Below, one piece after another: positions 1 through 7,732 of a DNA stretch of 64,000 nt. How positions within the stretch are numbered: position 1 is the first letter of the stretch; the number at the start of each line of letters is the position of its first letter. The translations under genes and the position numbers were made by a program. Under the pieces are notes generated by a model. That model was not told the origin of the DNA. It saw nothing but the letters and a program-made list of their open reading frames with translations, and searched no databases. The stretch lies in the NCBI RefSeq assembly GCF_900156075.1, contig NZ_FTMM01000017.1:1-64000 (forward strand). The letters are read 5' to 3'. The DNA is from Chryseobacterium sp. RU37D. Its GTDB lineage: Bacteria; Bacteroidota; Bacteroidia; Flavobacteriales; Weeksellaceae.

Positions 1-130
1 TAAGATTTGAAACGTTGGATATTACTTGGAAGAATCTGCATTTTTTAGCATTTTCTTTAAGATTAATCAAAAAATTAAAAGTTTAAACAACTTCTTAAAA
101 TAAAAATTATTTTTTTCATGTTTAAAGATA

Positions 131-166
131 AAAAACAGAATGAAAAATATTTCCATCCTGTTTAAA
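131..166 (-). terminator. Probable terminator after the GLPGLI gene
   Basis: An imperfect hairpin with AAACAG/CTGTTT ends lies just past the stop codon of the GLPGLI gene and is followed on the minus strand by a T run. Nothing coding is visible in bases 1-130. Confidence 0.45.
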
Positions 167-186
167 TTAAAAAAATTACGTTTGCT

Positions 187-1089
187 TTATTTTGTTAAAT
201 CCGGCTCTATCGGATTATTGTTTTTGGCTAAAGTTTCTTTTGTTCTTTTTTCCATTTCCCTGAAAACCTGGTTGGGATCAGAAATTTCTTTTCCGTCTGA
301 CGTTCTTACCTTGAAGGCAACTCTGGTATTATCACCACCCCCGTTTCTCATCATCATTTCTCTCATATTTTTTGACGGATCATTCACGTAGGCTTTCCAT
401 ACTTTTTTGTATTGGTCTTTAGTAACCTCAATTTCTTTACCTCCGATCCCCATCAGCCTTACATTTCCCGGCATTTCCGGCTCACTTGCTGCAAGAGGAG
501 CTTCAATCTTTTTATTTCCGACTAAAGTCATGATGTGAGAGCCTGTAATATCTTCAAGTTTTACGATCAATCCCGGAAGACCATAAAATTTATAAGGTCC
601 ATCCTGAAAGGGAATATCCGTGCTGAACCATGCGATCCAGTCTCTTCCACCATAAGTTGTTGTAGCTTTTTGAGTATTATATTCACCTATTTTCTGTTTT
701 TCGGGAAGGATTTTCCATTCCGGCTTCTGATCTTCTATTACTTTATACTGATCCATTGAAACTCTTGTAAAAAGATAGGTTTTAAAATCAGGATAAGATT
801 TTGTTACTTTATAAGAAACTTGCCCGGGGTTATCTCTTCTGCTGATATTGATATTTCCTGCTCCCCCTTTGATCTGCTTCTGAAGGTCCGCCATTGCGGT
901 GGAGTCTGACACAAATTTGCCGCGGCTGTAATAATTAGACCCATTCTTATCAATATCCAGAAGCATTATTTCCTTTTTCACATCTGCTTTGTCGTTGGAA
1001 TCAGGAATATATTTGTATTCGTAGAAAAACCTGTTGATCTGCGCATTGGTCAATACGCTTAAAAATAAAAAAAGTATACAATTCTTCAT
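187..1089 (-). CDS. GLPGLI family secreted protein
   Basis: A 300-residue protein of unknown biochemical function. The family signature GLPGLI is present at about residues 170-175, after an aromatic-rich stretch (WIAWFSTDIPF) usual in this Bacteroidota family. The N-terminus is a short signal peptide ending near LTNAQ, so it is probably periplasmic or outer-membrane associated. The C-terminal third is rich in charged residues and Asn. It lies 80 bp downstream of the BlaR1-like peptidase gene on the same strand and probably shares its transcript. Genes of this family often accompany blaI/blaR1-type pairs in flavobacteria, but the functional link is inferred. Confidence 0.9.
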   Translation of the reverse strand: MKNCILFLFLSVLTNAQINRFFYEYKYIPDSNDKADVKKEIMLLDIDKNGSNYYSRGKFVSDSTAMADLQKQIKGGAGNINISRRDNPGQVSYKVTKSYPDFKTYLFTRVSMDQYKVIEDQKPEWKILPEKQKIGEYNTQKATTTYGGRDWIAWFSTDIPFQDGPYKFYGLPGLIVKLEDITGSHIMTLVGNKKIEAPLAASEPEMPGNVRLMGIGGKEIEVTKDQYKKVWKAYVNDPSKNMREMMMRNGGGDNTRVAFKVRTSDGKEISDPNQVFREMEKRTKETLAKNNNPIEPDLTK

Positions 1090-1169
1090 CGCTGTTTTGG
1101 TTTAATTGAGTTCGGGACACGGATGTTGTTTAGTGGCCGCATCCCGTACTCATAACAATTTCTGGAACT

Positions 1170-3020
1170 TTATTTTTTTGTTTCAATTCTTATCTCCCCG
1201 GAGCTGTTACCATCCGTTGTTCTTTTATTGACGTTCATGTTTTTGATCTTGTTGGGATCTAGGGCGTCAAGCTCTTGTTTTGTCACTTCTTTTCCGTCAA
1301 TGTACAGCTTCATGTTCCCCAAATCACCGGAAATCCTTTTCATACCGGGGCCCCCCATGGCATTGTTATCCACTTTCATTACTCTTACATTATCAAATTT
1401 CATCGGCTTGTTGAAAGAACTGCCATAAATATAAACCCCGCGGTTGCCGTCCAAAGCTCTTCTTTCTGCTTCAATTTTAGCTCTTTCACCTTCCAGCTTA
1501 GCTCTTTTTTCTTCTATTCTGGCTCTTTCTTTTTCAAGTTTAGCTCTTTTTCTCGCGGTAGAGGCAGATTCTTTTGTCCTCTCCCCGAATCTGAAAGCCA
1601 TATCCGCATCGGGAGACCATTTCATATCACCAACAGTTTTGTAGCTGTATACTTTTACTTTAGGGGCATTGGGAGCGTTTGGCGGTATGGGAGGATCTGG
1701 GAAGTCAAAATTCATTTCAGGAATTTCAGACATTTCAAATTTCATATTTTCAAATTCCTTTACCTTATCTTTCCATTCTTTTGAATTAAAATATTCACGT
1801 ATGTCTACATTTTTCCCGTCCATTCTTACGACCATTGCTCTTTTCAAATAGTCTTCAGAGCTGGCAATTTTGCCGATTTCTCCGGAAATTTTCCCTATTT
1901 CTTCAAGATTTTGGTTATATTCATTACTTTCTGGCTTAAGGTTTTTTAGGCCATCGGTTTTCTCCTTGATTTGTTTGCTGAGTTCAGCGATTTTTTTATC
2001 GTCATTTTCTCTTTTATAGATTTTTGGAGCAACAGCACTATTTTTAGCATCCGGAATGATGGTATCTTTTTTTATTTTAGTCAATACCATTTCTCCTTTA
2101 CTGTCTTTTTTGATCTGGGAAACCGCTTTCTCTATTTCCATATTTGTTGCTTTAATTTCCTGATTTTTAGCATTCACCAGATAAGCAAAGGCTAACGAAA
2201 ATACAACCGGCAATGCAAAAATTCTATGCGCATATCCGAATTTGGTTTTAGGTTTTTGTAACATTTTGAGTCGTTTTTTTAAATTTGAACTTAAGAACGG
2301 ACTGGTCGCAGGCAACTGTGTTCCGGAAAAGTGGCTTGCTAAAAGCATCTGCGCAAATGCTTTGGTGTCCGATTGTTTTACGGCTTTTTTATCAGCCAGG
2401 TATTCGTGGATTAAATTGAGTTCTTTTTTAATGATATGAAAGAACGGATTGAACCAGAAAACAGAAGTAACGATTTCAATAAAGATTTTATCGAATGAAT
2501 GTTTCTGCTCAATGTGCACCATCTCGTGCTTCAGGATCTGTTTTCCGATGTCAGAATTCAGCATGATGGAATTCTTCCAGAAAAGGTTTCTAAAGTATGA
2601 GAACGGAGCTTCACTAAGGTTTGTATAGTAAAAATTGATACCATCAAAACTCTCCTTTTGAAACTGATTTTTAAGCTGGTGGATTCTGAAAATCCCGTAG
2701 ATAAATTTTCCTAAAAAATAGAAAGAAACCAGTCCCAAAGCTGAAAAAGTAATTCTAAGATAAATGTGGTCATTGCTTACGTTTTTATTTGTGTTAAAAT
2801 TCTGTACCTTATCTATTAGCCTGTATATGTCATTGCTTACTTCAATGGTAAAATCTTCTATGCTTACCAAAGGAAGCAGCAAGGAGATCAGCATCGCCGA
2901 CAAAAGATAAAATCTGTTGTAGTGATGAAATGTCTTGTCTTTAAGAGACAACTGATAATACAAAAACATTACACCAGAACATAAAATAACTTTTCCGAAG
3001 TATAAAAGTACAGTTTCCAT
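1170..3020 (-). CDS. BlaR1-type M56 family membrane metallopeptidase
   Basis: A 616-residue sensor-type zinc protease. Hydrophobic segments near residues 5-22, 37-55 and 90-112 precede the zinc motif HEMVH at about 165-169, with a downstream EYLAD element near 206 typical of M56 peptidases. Another membrane segment lies near 265-285. The remaining 330 or so residues are not a penicillin-binding domain: they are charged, with a Pro/Asn-rich stretch and a run of Lys/Arg/Glu heptads near 510-560 that should form a coiled coil. By family knowledge such proteins cleave the cognate BlaI repressor after sensing a signal; the signal here is unknown. It starts 5 bp after the blaI-like gene, so the two are co-transcribed. 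Confidence 0.9.
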   Translation of the reverse strand: METVLLYFGKVILCSGVMFLYYQLSLKDKTFHHYNRFYLLSAMLISLLLPLVSIEDFTIEVSNDIYRLIDKVQNFNTNKNVSNDHIYLRITFSALGLVSFYFLGKFIYGIFRIHQLKNQFQKESFDGINFYYTNLSEAPFSYFRNLFWKNSIMLNSDIGKQILKHEMVHIEQKHSFDKIFIEIVTSVFWFNPFFHIIKKELNLIHEYLADKKAVKQSDTKAFAQMLLASHFSGTQLPATSPFLSSNLKKRLKMLQKPKTKFGYAHRIFALPVVFSLAFAYLVNAKNQEIKATNMEIEKAVSQIKKDSKGEMVLTKIKKDTIIPDAKNSAVAPKIYKRENDDKKIAELSKQIKEKTDGLKNLKPESNEYNQNLEEIGKISGEIGKIASSEDYLKRAMVVRMDGKNVDIREYFNSKEWKDKVKEFENMKFEMSEIPEMNFDFPDPPIPPNAPNAPKVKVYSYKTVGDMKWSPDADMAFRFGERTKESASTARKRAKLEKERARIEEKRAKLEGERAKIEAERRALDGNRGVYIYGSSFNKPMKFDNVRVMKVDNNAMGGPGMKRISGDLGNMKLYIDGKEVTKQELDALDPNKIKNMNVNKRTTDGNSSGEIRIETKK

Positions 3021-3025
3021 GGTTA

Positions 3026-3391
3026 TTAGTTTTTATTTTTTAGTTCATCAAGAAGCATTTCAAGATCTTCTACGGTCATTTCGTTTTTTTCTACAAGAAA
3101 AGAAACGGCGCTTTTGTAAGACCCTTTAAAATAATTTTTCACAAGGCTTTTCATCGTTTTCCCGGAGTACTGCTCTTTGGAGATCAGCGGGAAATACTCG
3201 TGCTGCCTTCCGTAAACATTATAGTCTACGAATTCTTTGTCTTTCAATACTTTTAAAATAGTAGAAACTGTATTGGTATGCGGCTTAGGCTCAGGGAAAA
3301 GATCAAGGACGTCTTTTAGAAATCCTTTTTCCAGTTTCCATAAATACTGCATTACCTGCTCTTCTGCTTTTGTTAAAGTCTGAATCTTCAT
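3026..3391 (-). CDS. BlaI/MecI/CopY family transcriptional repressor
   Basis: A 121-residue winged-helix repressor. The N-terminus (LTKAEEQVMQYLWKLEKG) and the recognition region with TNTVSTILKVLKDK are characteristic of BlaI/MecI. The C-terminal half is the dimerisation region expected to be cut by the M56 partner. It is the first gene of a three-gene minus-strand unit (repressor, peptidase, GLPGLI protein). A TACAAATGTA palindrome overlapping the predicted promoter about 57 bp upstream suggests autoregulation, as in bla/mec systems. No beta-lactamase gene lies nearby, so the regulated function may be general envelope stress and not resistance. Confidence 0.92.
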   Translation of the reverse strand: MKIQTLTKAEEQVMQYLWKLEKGFLKDVLDLFPEPKPHTNTVSTILKVLKDKEFVDYNVYGRQHEYFPLISKEQYSGKTMKSLVKNYFKGSYKSAVSFLVEKNEMTVEDLEMLLDELKNKN

Positions 3392-3447
3392 ATCCTTTTT
3401 TATTTAATCCTAAATTAACTAAAATCATATCACTAAGAAATTAGTTA

Positions 3448-3479
3448 TACAAATGTAGAAATAAAATCGTTTTAAACAA
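3448..3479 (-). promoter_or_regulatory. Predicted promoter with overlapping BlaI-type operator
   Basis: On the minus strand a TTG element (3477-3479) is followed after 19 bases by TACATTTG (3450-3457), matching the flavobacterial TTG-N19-TAnnTTTG promoter form. The -7 box is embedded in the palindrome TACAAATGTA (3448-3457), which resembles BlaI/MecI operator cores (TACAnnTGTA). Repressor bound there would block the promoter. The rest of the gap to the divergent gene at 3715 is AT-rich, with no further recognisable element. Confidence 0.55.
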
Positions 3480-3714
3480 CTATTTTTTTAGTGATAAAAC
3501 CATACTGCATATAAATTACTGAAAATCAAATAGATAAATTTTATTATAATTTGTTAAATTTTTAACCGTCATAATTTATCACCTAGTTAATCGCCACTAA
3601 AAGGTTTATTTAGAAAAGAAATTCTTAAAACTTGTTAATTTTTATTAAATAAAATTAAAATGAATTTGCTAAAACCGGGAAAATATATTTATTTTAGTGC
3701 TTTAAAAATTTCTC

Positions 3715-4296
3715 ATGAAAAGATATAATTTACTGATTGTACTATTACTACTTATTTTCAATGTGACAACAGCACAGAAGAAAGGTTCGCCCGCTGCGGA
3801 TTTCAGTGCTGTAAAAGAGGCTAAGACAAAGATCGAAAATACAGTTCCGTTAGTTATCAAACATTTGCAGGACATAAGCAATAAGGAAAATGACCCGAAC
3901 ATCCTTACCAATGGTAAAACTGCCGTAGCGAAAGAATACGGAAAAGTAGAGCTGGAATGGCGCCTTTACAGAGGAAATATGAACAATTGTATCCTTAATA
4001 ACTCTTCTAAAAAAGCAAAAAAATGTATGGAATATCACAATACAATGTTCAGAGATACAATGATCAATTATAATAATTATATCACCAACCTTACAAGAAA
4101 GAACGGATACCTCGGTGTAGAAGGTGATACGAAATTTGAGCTTAATCCTTCTGAAGTGGCTACAAAGCTAAGCGAATCTTATTTCAATGCAAGCGATGCA
4201 GCAGGAAGAATGAAAGGATCTCAAAAAACGGATTTCCTGGGACAGACCATGGCAGATGATTATAAGCTTACTCCTTTCAATCAATTAGCACAATAA
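3715..4296 (+). CDS. Hypothetical secreted protein
   Basis: A 193-residue protein that I do not recognise. A clear signal peptide (about residues 1-21, ending TTAQ) precedes a mostly helical, Lys/Asn-rich mature part with two Cys residues in the middle (ILNNSSKKAKKCMEYHN region). It is transcribed divergently from the blaI-like gene, 323 bp away, and is followed by a good terminator, so it is probably a single-gene unit. No catalytic motif or membrane segment is visible in the mature region. Confidence 0.8.
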   Translation: MKRYNLLIVLLLLIFNVTTAQKKGSPAADFSAVKEAKTKIENTVPLVIKHLQDISNKENDPNILTNGKTAVAKEYGKVELEWRLYRGNMNNCILNNSSKKAKKCMEYHNTMFRDTMINYNNYITNLTRKNGYLGVEGDTKFELNPSEVATKLSESYFNASDAAGRMKGSQKTDFLGQTMADDYKLTPFNQLAQ

Positions 4297-4322
4297 TTAT
4301 TTTATTAATTAAATGATACCTT

Positions 4323-4351
4323 GATCCTGCTTTTTAAAAGCGGGATTTTTT
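4323..4351 (+). terminator. Rho-independent terminator after the secreted protein gene
   Basis: ATCCTGCTTTT pairs with AAAAGCGGGAT around a short loop, followed by a run of six T on the plus strand, about 27 bp after the stop codon. Confidence 0.7.
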
Positions 4352-4456
4352 ATCTTACAATTTGTTAAAATTTTTCATTAGGTTTTTAAAATTCTGCTCA
4401 CAACCTAAAACCAAATTTTCATAATATAGAAAAATAAAATAGTACGATAGCAAGAA

Positions 4457-4464
4457 TTAATTTA
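4457..4464. repeat. Target-site duplication, left copy (TTAATTTA)
   Basis: This 8-bp sequence directly precedes the left end of the IS1595-family element and is repeated exactly after its right end at 6559-6566. Eight base pairs is the usual duplication length for this family. Confidence 0.92.
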
Positions 4465-4487
4465 GGTAACTACATACAATTTTACAC
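4465..4487 (+). repeat. IS1595 left terminal inverted repeat
   Basis: Begins GGTAACTACATACAATTT and ends TACAC. It matches the reverse complement of 6536-6558 at 22 of 23 positions; the only difference is a T/C at position 16. Confidence 0.92.
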
Positions 4488-4504
4488 AAATTTCTCCAAA
4501 AATT

Positions 4505-4531
4505 AATCCCCTTATTTCGTAGGGGATTTTT
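4505..4531 (+). terminator. Hairpin with T run inside the IS left end
   Basis: AATCCCC pairs with GGGGATT across a 10-base loop and is followed by TTT on the plus strand. It sits between the left inverted repeat and the passenger-gene stop. It may stop transcription entering from outside, or end the transposon transcript on the other strand. Confidence 0.5.
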
Positions 4532-4569
4532 ATTTATGCTAATTCTACTTCTAAATTATCGTCATCTTC

Positions 4570-5565
4570 TTAGTCCTCATCTTTTGGATTATAGTCTAAT
4601 CCTTTTTTTAAATTCTCATTGAAATCAGATAATGTTTCTTTTTCATTTTCTAACTCTTTTTTAAGTTTTTTTTCAACAGAGTCAAAATCAATTTCCATCT
4701 GTCCGTTATTTCTATCAACCATTCTATTAAAATGACTCTTAAACTCATTCCAATTATTAGAAATATTCATTAATCCAATAACTTTATATATTTGAGCTGT
4801 TAAAGCTGGATGTCCCATGTCTGGGGTTAAGCTCTGGAAAAAGCGAGCAGTATAATTGCCTTCTTTGCTTTTAGGAGTTTTTGTTTTAAGTTCATCTAAA
4901 ACTCCTTTTGGAAGCTGTTCATATATCAATTTATTAGTCCAACTTCCTATTACACCAGGTCTCTTTTTAATTCCATTTACAGAAAAATCCCACTTATTAA
5001 GTCTAAATATTTCATAATAAAAAATATCTGGAAACATTTTTTGCCATTTTAATAACTCTTCATTAATATATGCTTTTAGAATAACTTGTAATGCATCTTT
5101 CTCTCTTTCATACTGATAACCTGTCGCCTCATCAACTAATGCAACAATACCTACTTTAGCGACAGAACGGATTATTAATTCTGCATTATTCACAATTTTT
5201 TTGTCTTTAAAATCCCGGGATTTACTTGATTCAATTATTGAATCACAAATATCTACTAACAAAGTCACCTCATACCCGTAAGTCATTGATTGAAAACCAC
5301 TTGCATTTGGTCTTTGAAATTGTATAGGAGTGTTTAGCTGTTCTAAAACCCCGGGATTTAAATAGGGAGTAATTGGTGAATCATTTAAGAATTTGGACAA
5401 CCAAGTTCCTGAAACATTAGGTTTTGCTCCTAATGCTTTTTGTATTCCTCTGCCTGAAAAAACCCTTGTGCCATCTTCTAAAACATAGCATGGTATTTCT
5501 AAATTTCCTAAAATTAAGGGTGTTTTATCCGAGCCGTAAATTGCTTTTAATAATTTATCTTCCAT
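4570..5565 (-). CDS. P63C domain-containing protein (IS passenger gene)
   Basis: A 331-residue protein matching the P63C-type proteins common in Bacteroidota phages and mobile elements. The N-terminal part (residues 10-110, including RVFSGRGIQKALGA) looks like the DNA-binding N-terminal region of phage antirepressor-like proteins. The C-terminal half, with EIFRLNKW and GVIGSWTNKLIYEQLPKGV at about 200-225, is the P63C region. The tail is strongly charged. The start codon lies inside the end of the transposase gene (11-bp overlap), so translation is probably coupled. Its role in the element is unknown; a regulatory DNA-binding function is inferred from the family and not shown here. Confidence 0.85.
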   Translation of the reverse strand: MEDKLLKAIYGSDKTPLILGNLEIPCYVLEDGTRVFSGRGIQKALGAKPNVSGTWLSKFLNDSPITPYLNPGVLEQLNTPIQFQRPNASGFQSMTYGYEVTLLVDICDSIIESSKSRDFKDKKIVNNAELIIRSVAKVGIVALVDEATGYQYEREKDALQVILKAYINEELLKWQKMFPDIFYYEIFRLNKWDFSVNGIKKRPGVIGSWTNKLIYEQLPKGVLDELKTKTPKSKEGNYTARFFQSLTPDMGHPALTAQIYKVIGLMNISNNWNEFKSHFNRMVDRNNGQMEIDFDSVEKKLKKELENEKETLSDFNENLKKGLDYNPKDED

Positions 5566-6475
5566 ATATTAAAGTTTTGTAAGTTGTTTTATTTTCCAAA
5601 TTTAAAAGTAGTATGTTAAATCTGTTTTCGGTTGTCTGTTTACGTGTATTGTATCTAAATACAAACTCATCAACATACATCTGTAAATGTTTTTTAGATG
5701 TAAAATGATAGATTCCAACGATACCTCTTTTTAAGATAGACCAAAACCCCTCTATTGTATTGGTGTGAACTCTTCCTTTTACGTATTCTGATTGATTATG
5801 CTTTACAATACTGTGGTCATAAATTCTTTCTAACCCTTTATATCCTACCCATTCATCAGTGTAAAGTTTTGCAGATTCTTTTACATTGCTGATGATTTCA
5901 CGGCTTAATGCTTCATGTTTTACATTATCTACAGCTTTCGCATTTAATTTACCGTCTCTTTCAACCATTCCGACCACAGGAGTTTTGTCTTTTGCGCTTC
6001 TTCCCTGTGATCCTTCAACCTTCTTATTTGCATGACGGTTCTTATTTTTACCTCCAATATAAGTTTCATCTGCTTCAACTTCATTATTCAATTCATTGTT
6101 ATTCTCAATTCCAAAGCATTTTCTTATTCTTTGAAGCATGAACCAAGCAGACTTCTGTGTAATATCCAAATCACGGCTTAATTGAAGTGAAGAAATTCCC
6201 TTTTTGTGAGAAGTAACTATATAGATAGCAAGAAACCATTTCTGCAACCCTAATTTAGTGTTGTCAAAAATGGTATTTGTTTTAACGTTGAAATATTTAC
6301 CTGTATTTTTACAACGGTATTTATTATCTTTACATTTGTATACTTTAGAAGAAGGATCGAAAGGACTTATTACATCGCCATCCCATCTTAACTCTTCCAA
6401 ATGATTAATGCACGTTTGCTCGTCTGGAAATGCTTTTACAAGGTCTAAAAGTGATTTAAAGTTTATATTTATCAT
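5555..6475 (-). CDS. IS1595 family transposase (ISXO2-like DDE domain)
   Basis: A 306-residue transposase. An N-terminal zinc-ribbon-like region (KCKDNKYRCKNTGKYF, about 47-62) precedes a helix-turn-helix-like segment (LQLSRDLDITQKSAWFMLQR). The ISXO2-like catalytic domain follows, with DETYIGGK (first Asp, about 137), LYTDEWVGYKGL (second Asp) and VHTNTIEGFWSILKRG (final acidic residue). The length is normal for the family and no frame is broken, so it should be active. The gene is driven from a TTG-N20-TATATTTG promoter just inside the right inverted repeat, and its last 11 bp overlap the passenger gene. Confidence 0.94.
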   Translation of the reverse strand: MININFKSLLDLVKAFPDEQTCINHLEELRWDGDVISPFDPSSKVYKCKDNKYRCKNTGKYFNVKTNTIFDNTKLGLQKWFLAIYIVTSHKKGISSLQLSRDLDITQKSAWFMLQRIRKCFGIENNNELNNEVEADETYIGGKNKNRHANKKVEGSQGRSAKDKTPVVGMVERDGKLNAKAVDNVKHEALSREIISNVKESAKLYTDEWVGYKGLERIYDHSIVKHNQSEYVKGRVHTNTIEGFWSILKRGIVGIYHFTSKKHLQMYVDEFVFRYNTRKQTTENRFNILLLNLENKTTYKTLIYGR

Positions 6476-6495
6476 TACTTCCTATATTTCTTTTA

Positions 6496-6526
6496 CAAAT
6501 ATAAGAAGTTAATTACACAAACACAA
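6496..6526 (-). promoter_or_regulatory. Predicted transposase promoter
   Basis: On the minus strand TTG (6524-6526), a 20-base spacer and TATATTTG (6496-6503) lie about 20 bp upstream of the transposase start. This matches the flavobacterial promoter consensus, and the whole signal is inside the element. Confidence 0.6.
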
Positions 6527-6535
6527 ATTATTTTA

Positions 6536-6558
6536 GTGTAAAGTTGTATGTAGTTACC
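6536..6558 (-). repeat. IS1595 right terminal inverted repeat
   Basis: The reverse complement begins GGTAACTACATACAACTT and ends TACAC, pairing with the left repeat at 4465-4487 at 22 of 23 positions. Confidence 0.92.
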
Positions 6559-6566
6559 TTAATTTA
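6559..6566. repeat. Target-site duplication, right copy (TTAATTTA)
   Basis: Exact second copy of the 8-bp target sequence, directly after the right inverted repeat. Confidence 0.92.
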
Positions 6567-6638
6567 TTCGAAAAAGGAAAAGCACCTACTAATCTTTTAA
6601 ATCAAGCCATTTTAGAGAAGGGATAGATTGAAGAGAAA

Positions 6639-6668
6639 TAAAAAAAGTATCACAAAATATGTAATACT
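6639..6668 (-). terminator. Terminator of the tRNA-fMet cluster
   Basis: AGTATTACA pairs with TGTGATACT (one mismatch) on the minus strand, followed by a run of seven T. It begins about 12 bp after the last tRNA. Confidence 0.6.
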
Positions 6669-6679
6669 CTCTAATATAG

Positions 6680-6752
<73 letters not shown>

Positions 6753-6789
6753 GTGTATTTTTAAAACGCTTACCGCAAGCATAACTTAG

Positions 6790-6862
<73 letters not shown>

Positions 6863-6902
6863 GTGTATTTTTAGAAACGTCACCGCCGACGTTTGATCTT
6901 AG

Positions 6903-6975
<73 letters not shown>

Positions 6976-6986
6976 ATATTGGATTG

Positions 6987-6994
6987 CAAATATA
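6987..6994 (-). promoter_or_regulatory. Predicted -7 box of the tRNA cluster
   Basis: TATATTTG on the minus strand, 11 bp before the first tRNA base. A TTG at the usual upstream distance is not obvious, so only the -7 box is claimed. Confidence 0.4.
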
Positions 6995-7077
6995 CGACAA
7001 AATTTTTAAAATCCTAATTTTTTCTTTTAAATAAAGGACTTTTATAAAAACTATTGTAATATTTGTATCTTTGTTCT

Positions 7078-7689
7078 ATGGCAAAAATATTAAAAATATA
7101 CCCTGAAAATCCACAGGAAAACCTTATTAATGAAGTTATTAAAACTTTAAACAACGGCGGATTAATCATTTATCCATCAGATACTGTATATGCACTGGGC
7201 TGTAATATTTTTGATATAAAGGCTATGGAAAAACTGGCCCACATGAAAAAAATCAAATTGGAAAAGGCACAATTTTCTATTATTTGTAATGATCTCAGCC
7301 ACCTTTCTGATTTTACAAGGCCTATTGAAACTTCAGTATTCAGGTTTTTAAAAAGCCATCTTCCAGGACCTTTTACATTTATTCTTGATGCTAACAAAAG
7401 CTTACCGCTAGCTTATAAAAATCATAAAACCATTGGTATCCGTGTTCCGGATCATCCTATCCCGCAACTTATTGTAGAAAAGCTTGGCCATCCGATAGCT
7501 TCTACCTCGATAAAGGATGACGACGAAATAATCGAATATTCCACTGATCCTGAACTGATTGCGGAAAAATACTATCACCTTGTAGATATTGTAATAGATT
7601 CAGGATATGGCAATAATATGGCTTCTACAATTGTTGACCTTACCTCTGGCGAACCGGAAGTGATCCGTCAGGGAAAAGGAGTTATCTAA
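7078..7689 (+). CDS. YciO/YrdC/Sua5 family protein (threonylcarbamoyl-AMP synthase-like)
   Basis: A 203-residue YrdC-fold protein. The N-terminal PSDTVYALGC motif and the later KTIGIRVPDHPI and STSI elements define the family. Overall it reads most like E. coli YciO and less like TsaC, so although such genes are often annotated as L-threonylcarbamoyladenylate synthase (first step of tRNA t6A synthesis), the enzymatic role is less certain than the fold. An upstream in-frame ATG five codons earlier exists; the internal ATG followed by AKILKIYPENP aligns better with the family N-terminus. A TATCTTTG promoter-like box lies just before this start, which would leave a very short leader. Confidence 0.88.
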   Translation: MAKILKIYPENPQENLINEVIKTLNNGGLIIYPSDTVYALGCNIFDIKAMEKLAHMKKIKLEKAQFSIICNDLSHLSDFTRPIETSVFRFLKSHLPGPFTFILDANKSLPLAYKNHKTIGIRVPDHPIPQLIVEKLGHPIASTSIKDDDEIIEYSTDPELIAEKYYHLVDIVIDSGYGNNMASTIVDLTSGEPEVIRQGKGVI

Positions 7690-7732
7690 CCGCTTTATCG
7701 CTTATATATTTTAATAATTTTTTAAAATTTAA

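Larger units (their letters stand above)
4465..6558 (-). mobile_element. Complete IS1595-family element with passenger gene
   Basis: A 2094-bp element bounded by 23-bp inverted repeats starting GGTAAC (22 of 23 bases matching) and an exact 8-bp target duplication. It carries an intact DDE transposase gene and, downstream and overlapping it, a P63C-domain gene. Both read on the minus strand from a promoter just inside the right end. The intact ends, intact reading frames and exact duplication indicate a recent insertion. It lies between a terminator and an initiator tRNA cluster, so no essential gene is broken. If the element is removed and one duplication kept, a short open stretch of about 28 codons spans the target site (see findings). 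Confidence 0.93.
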
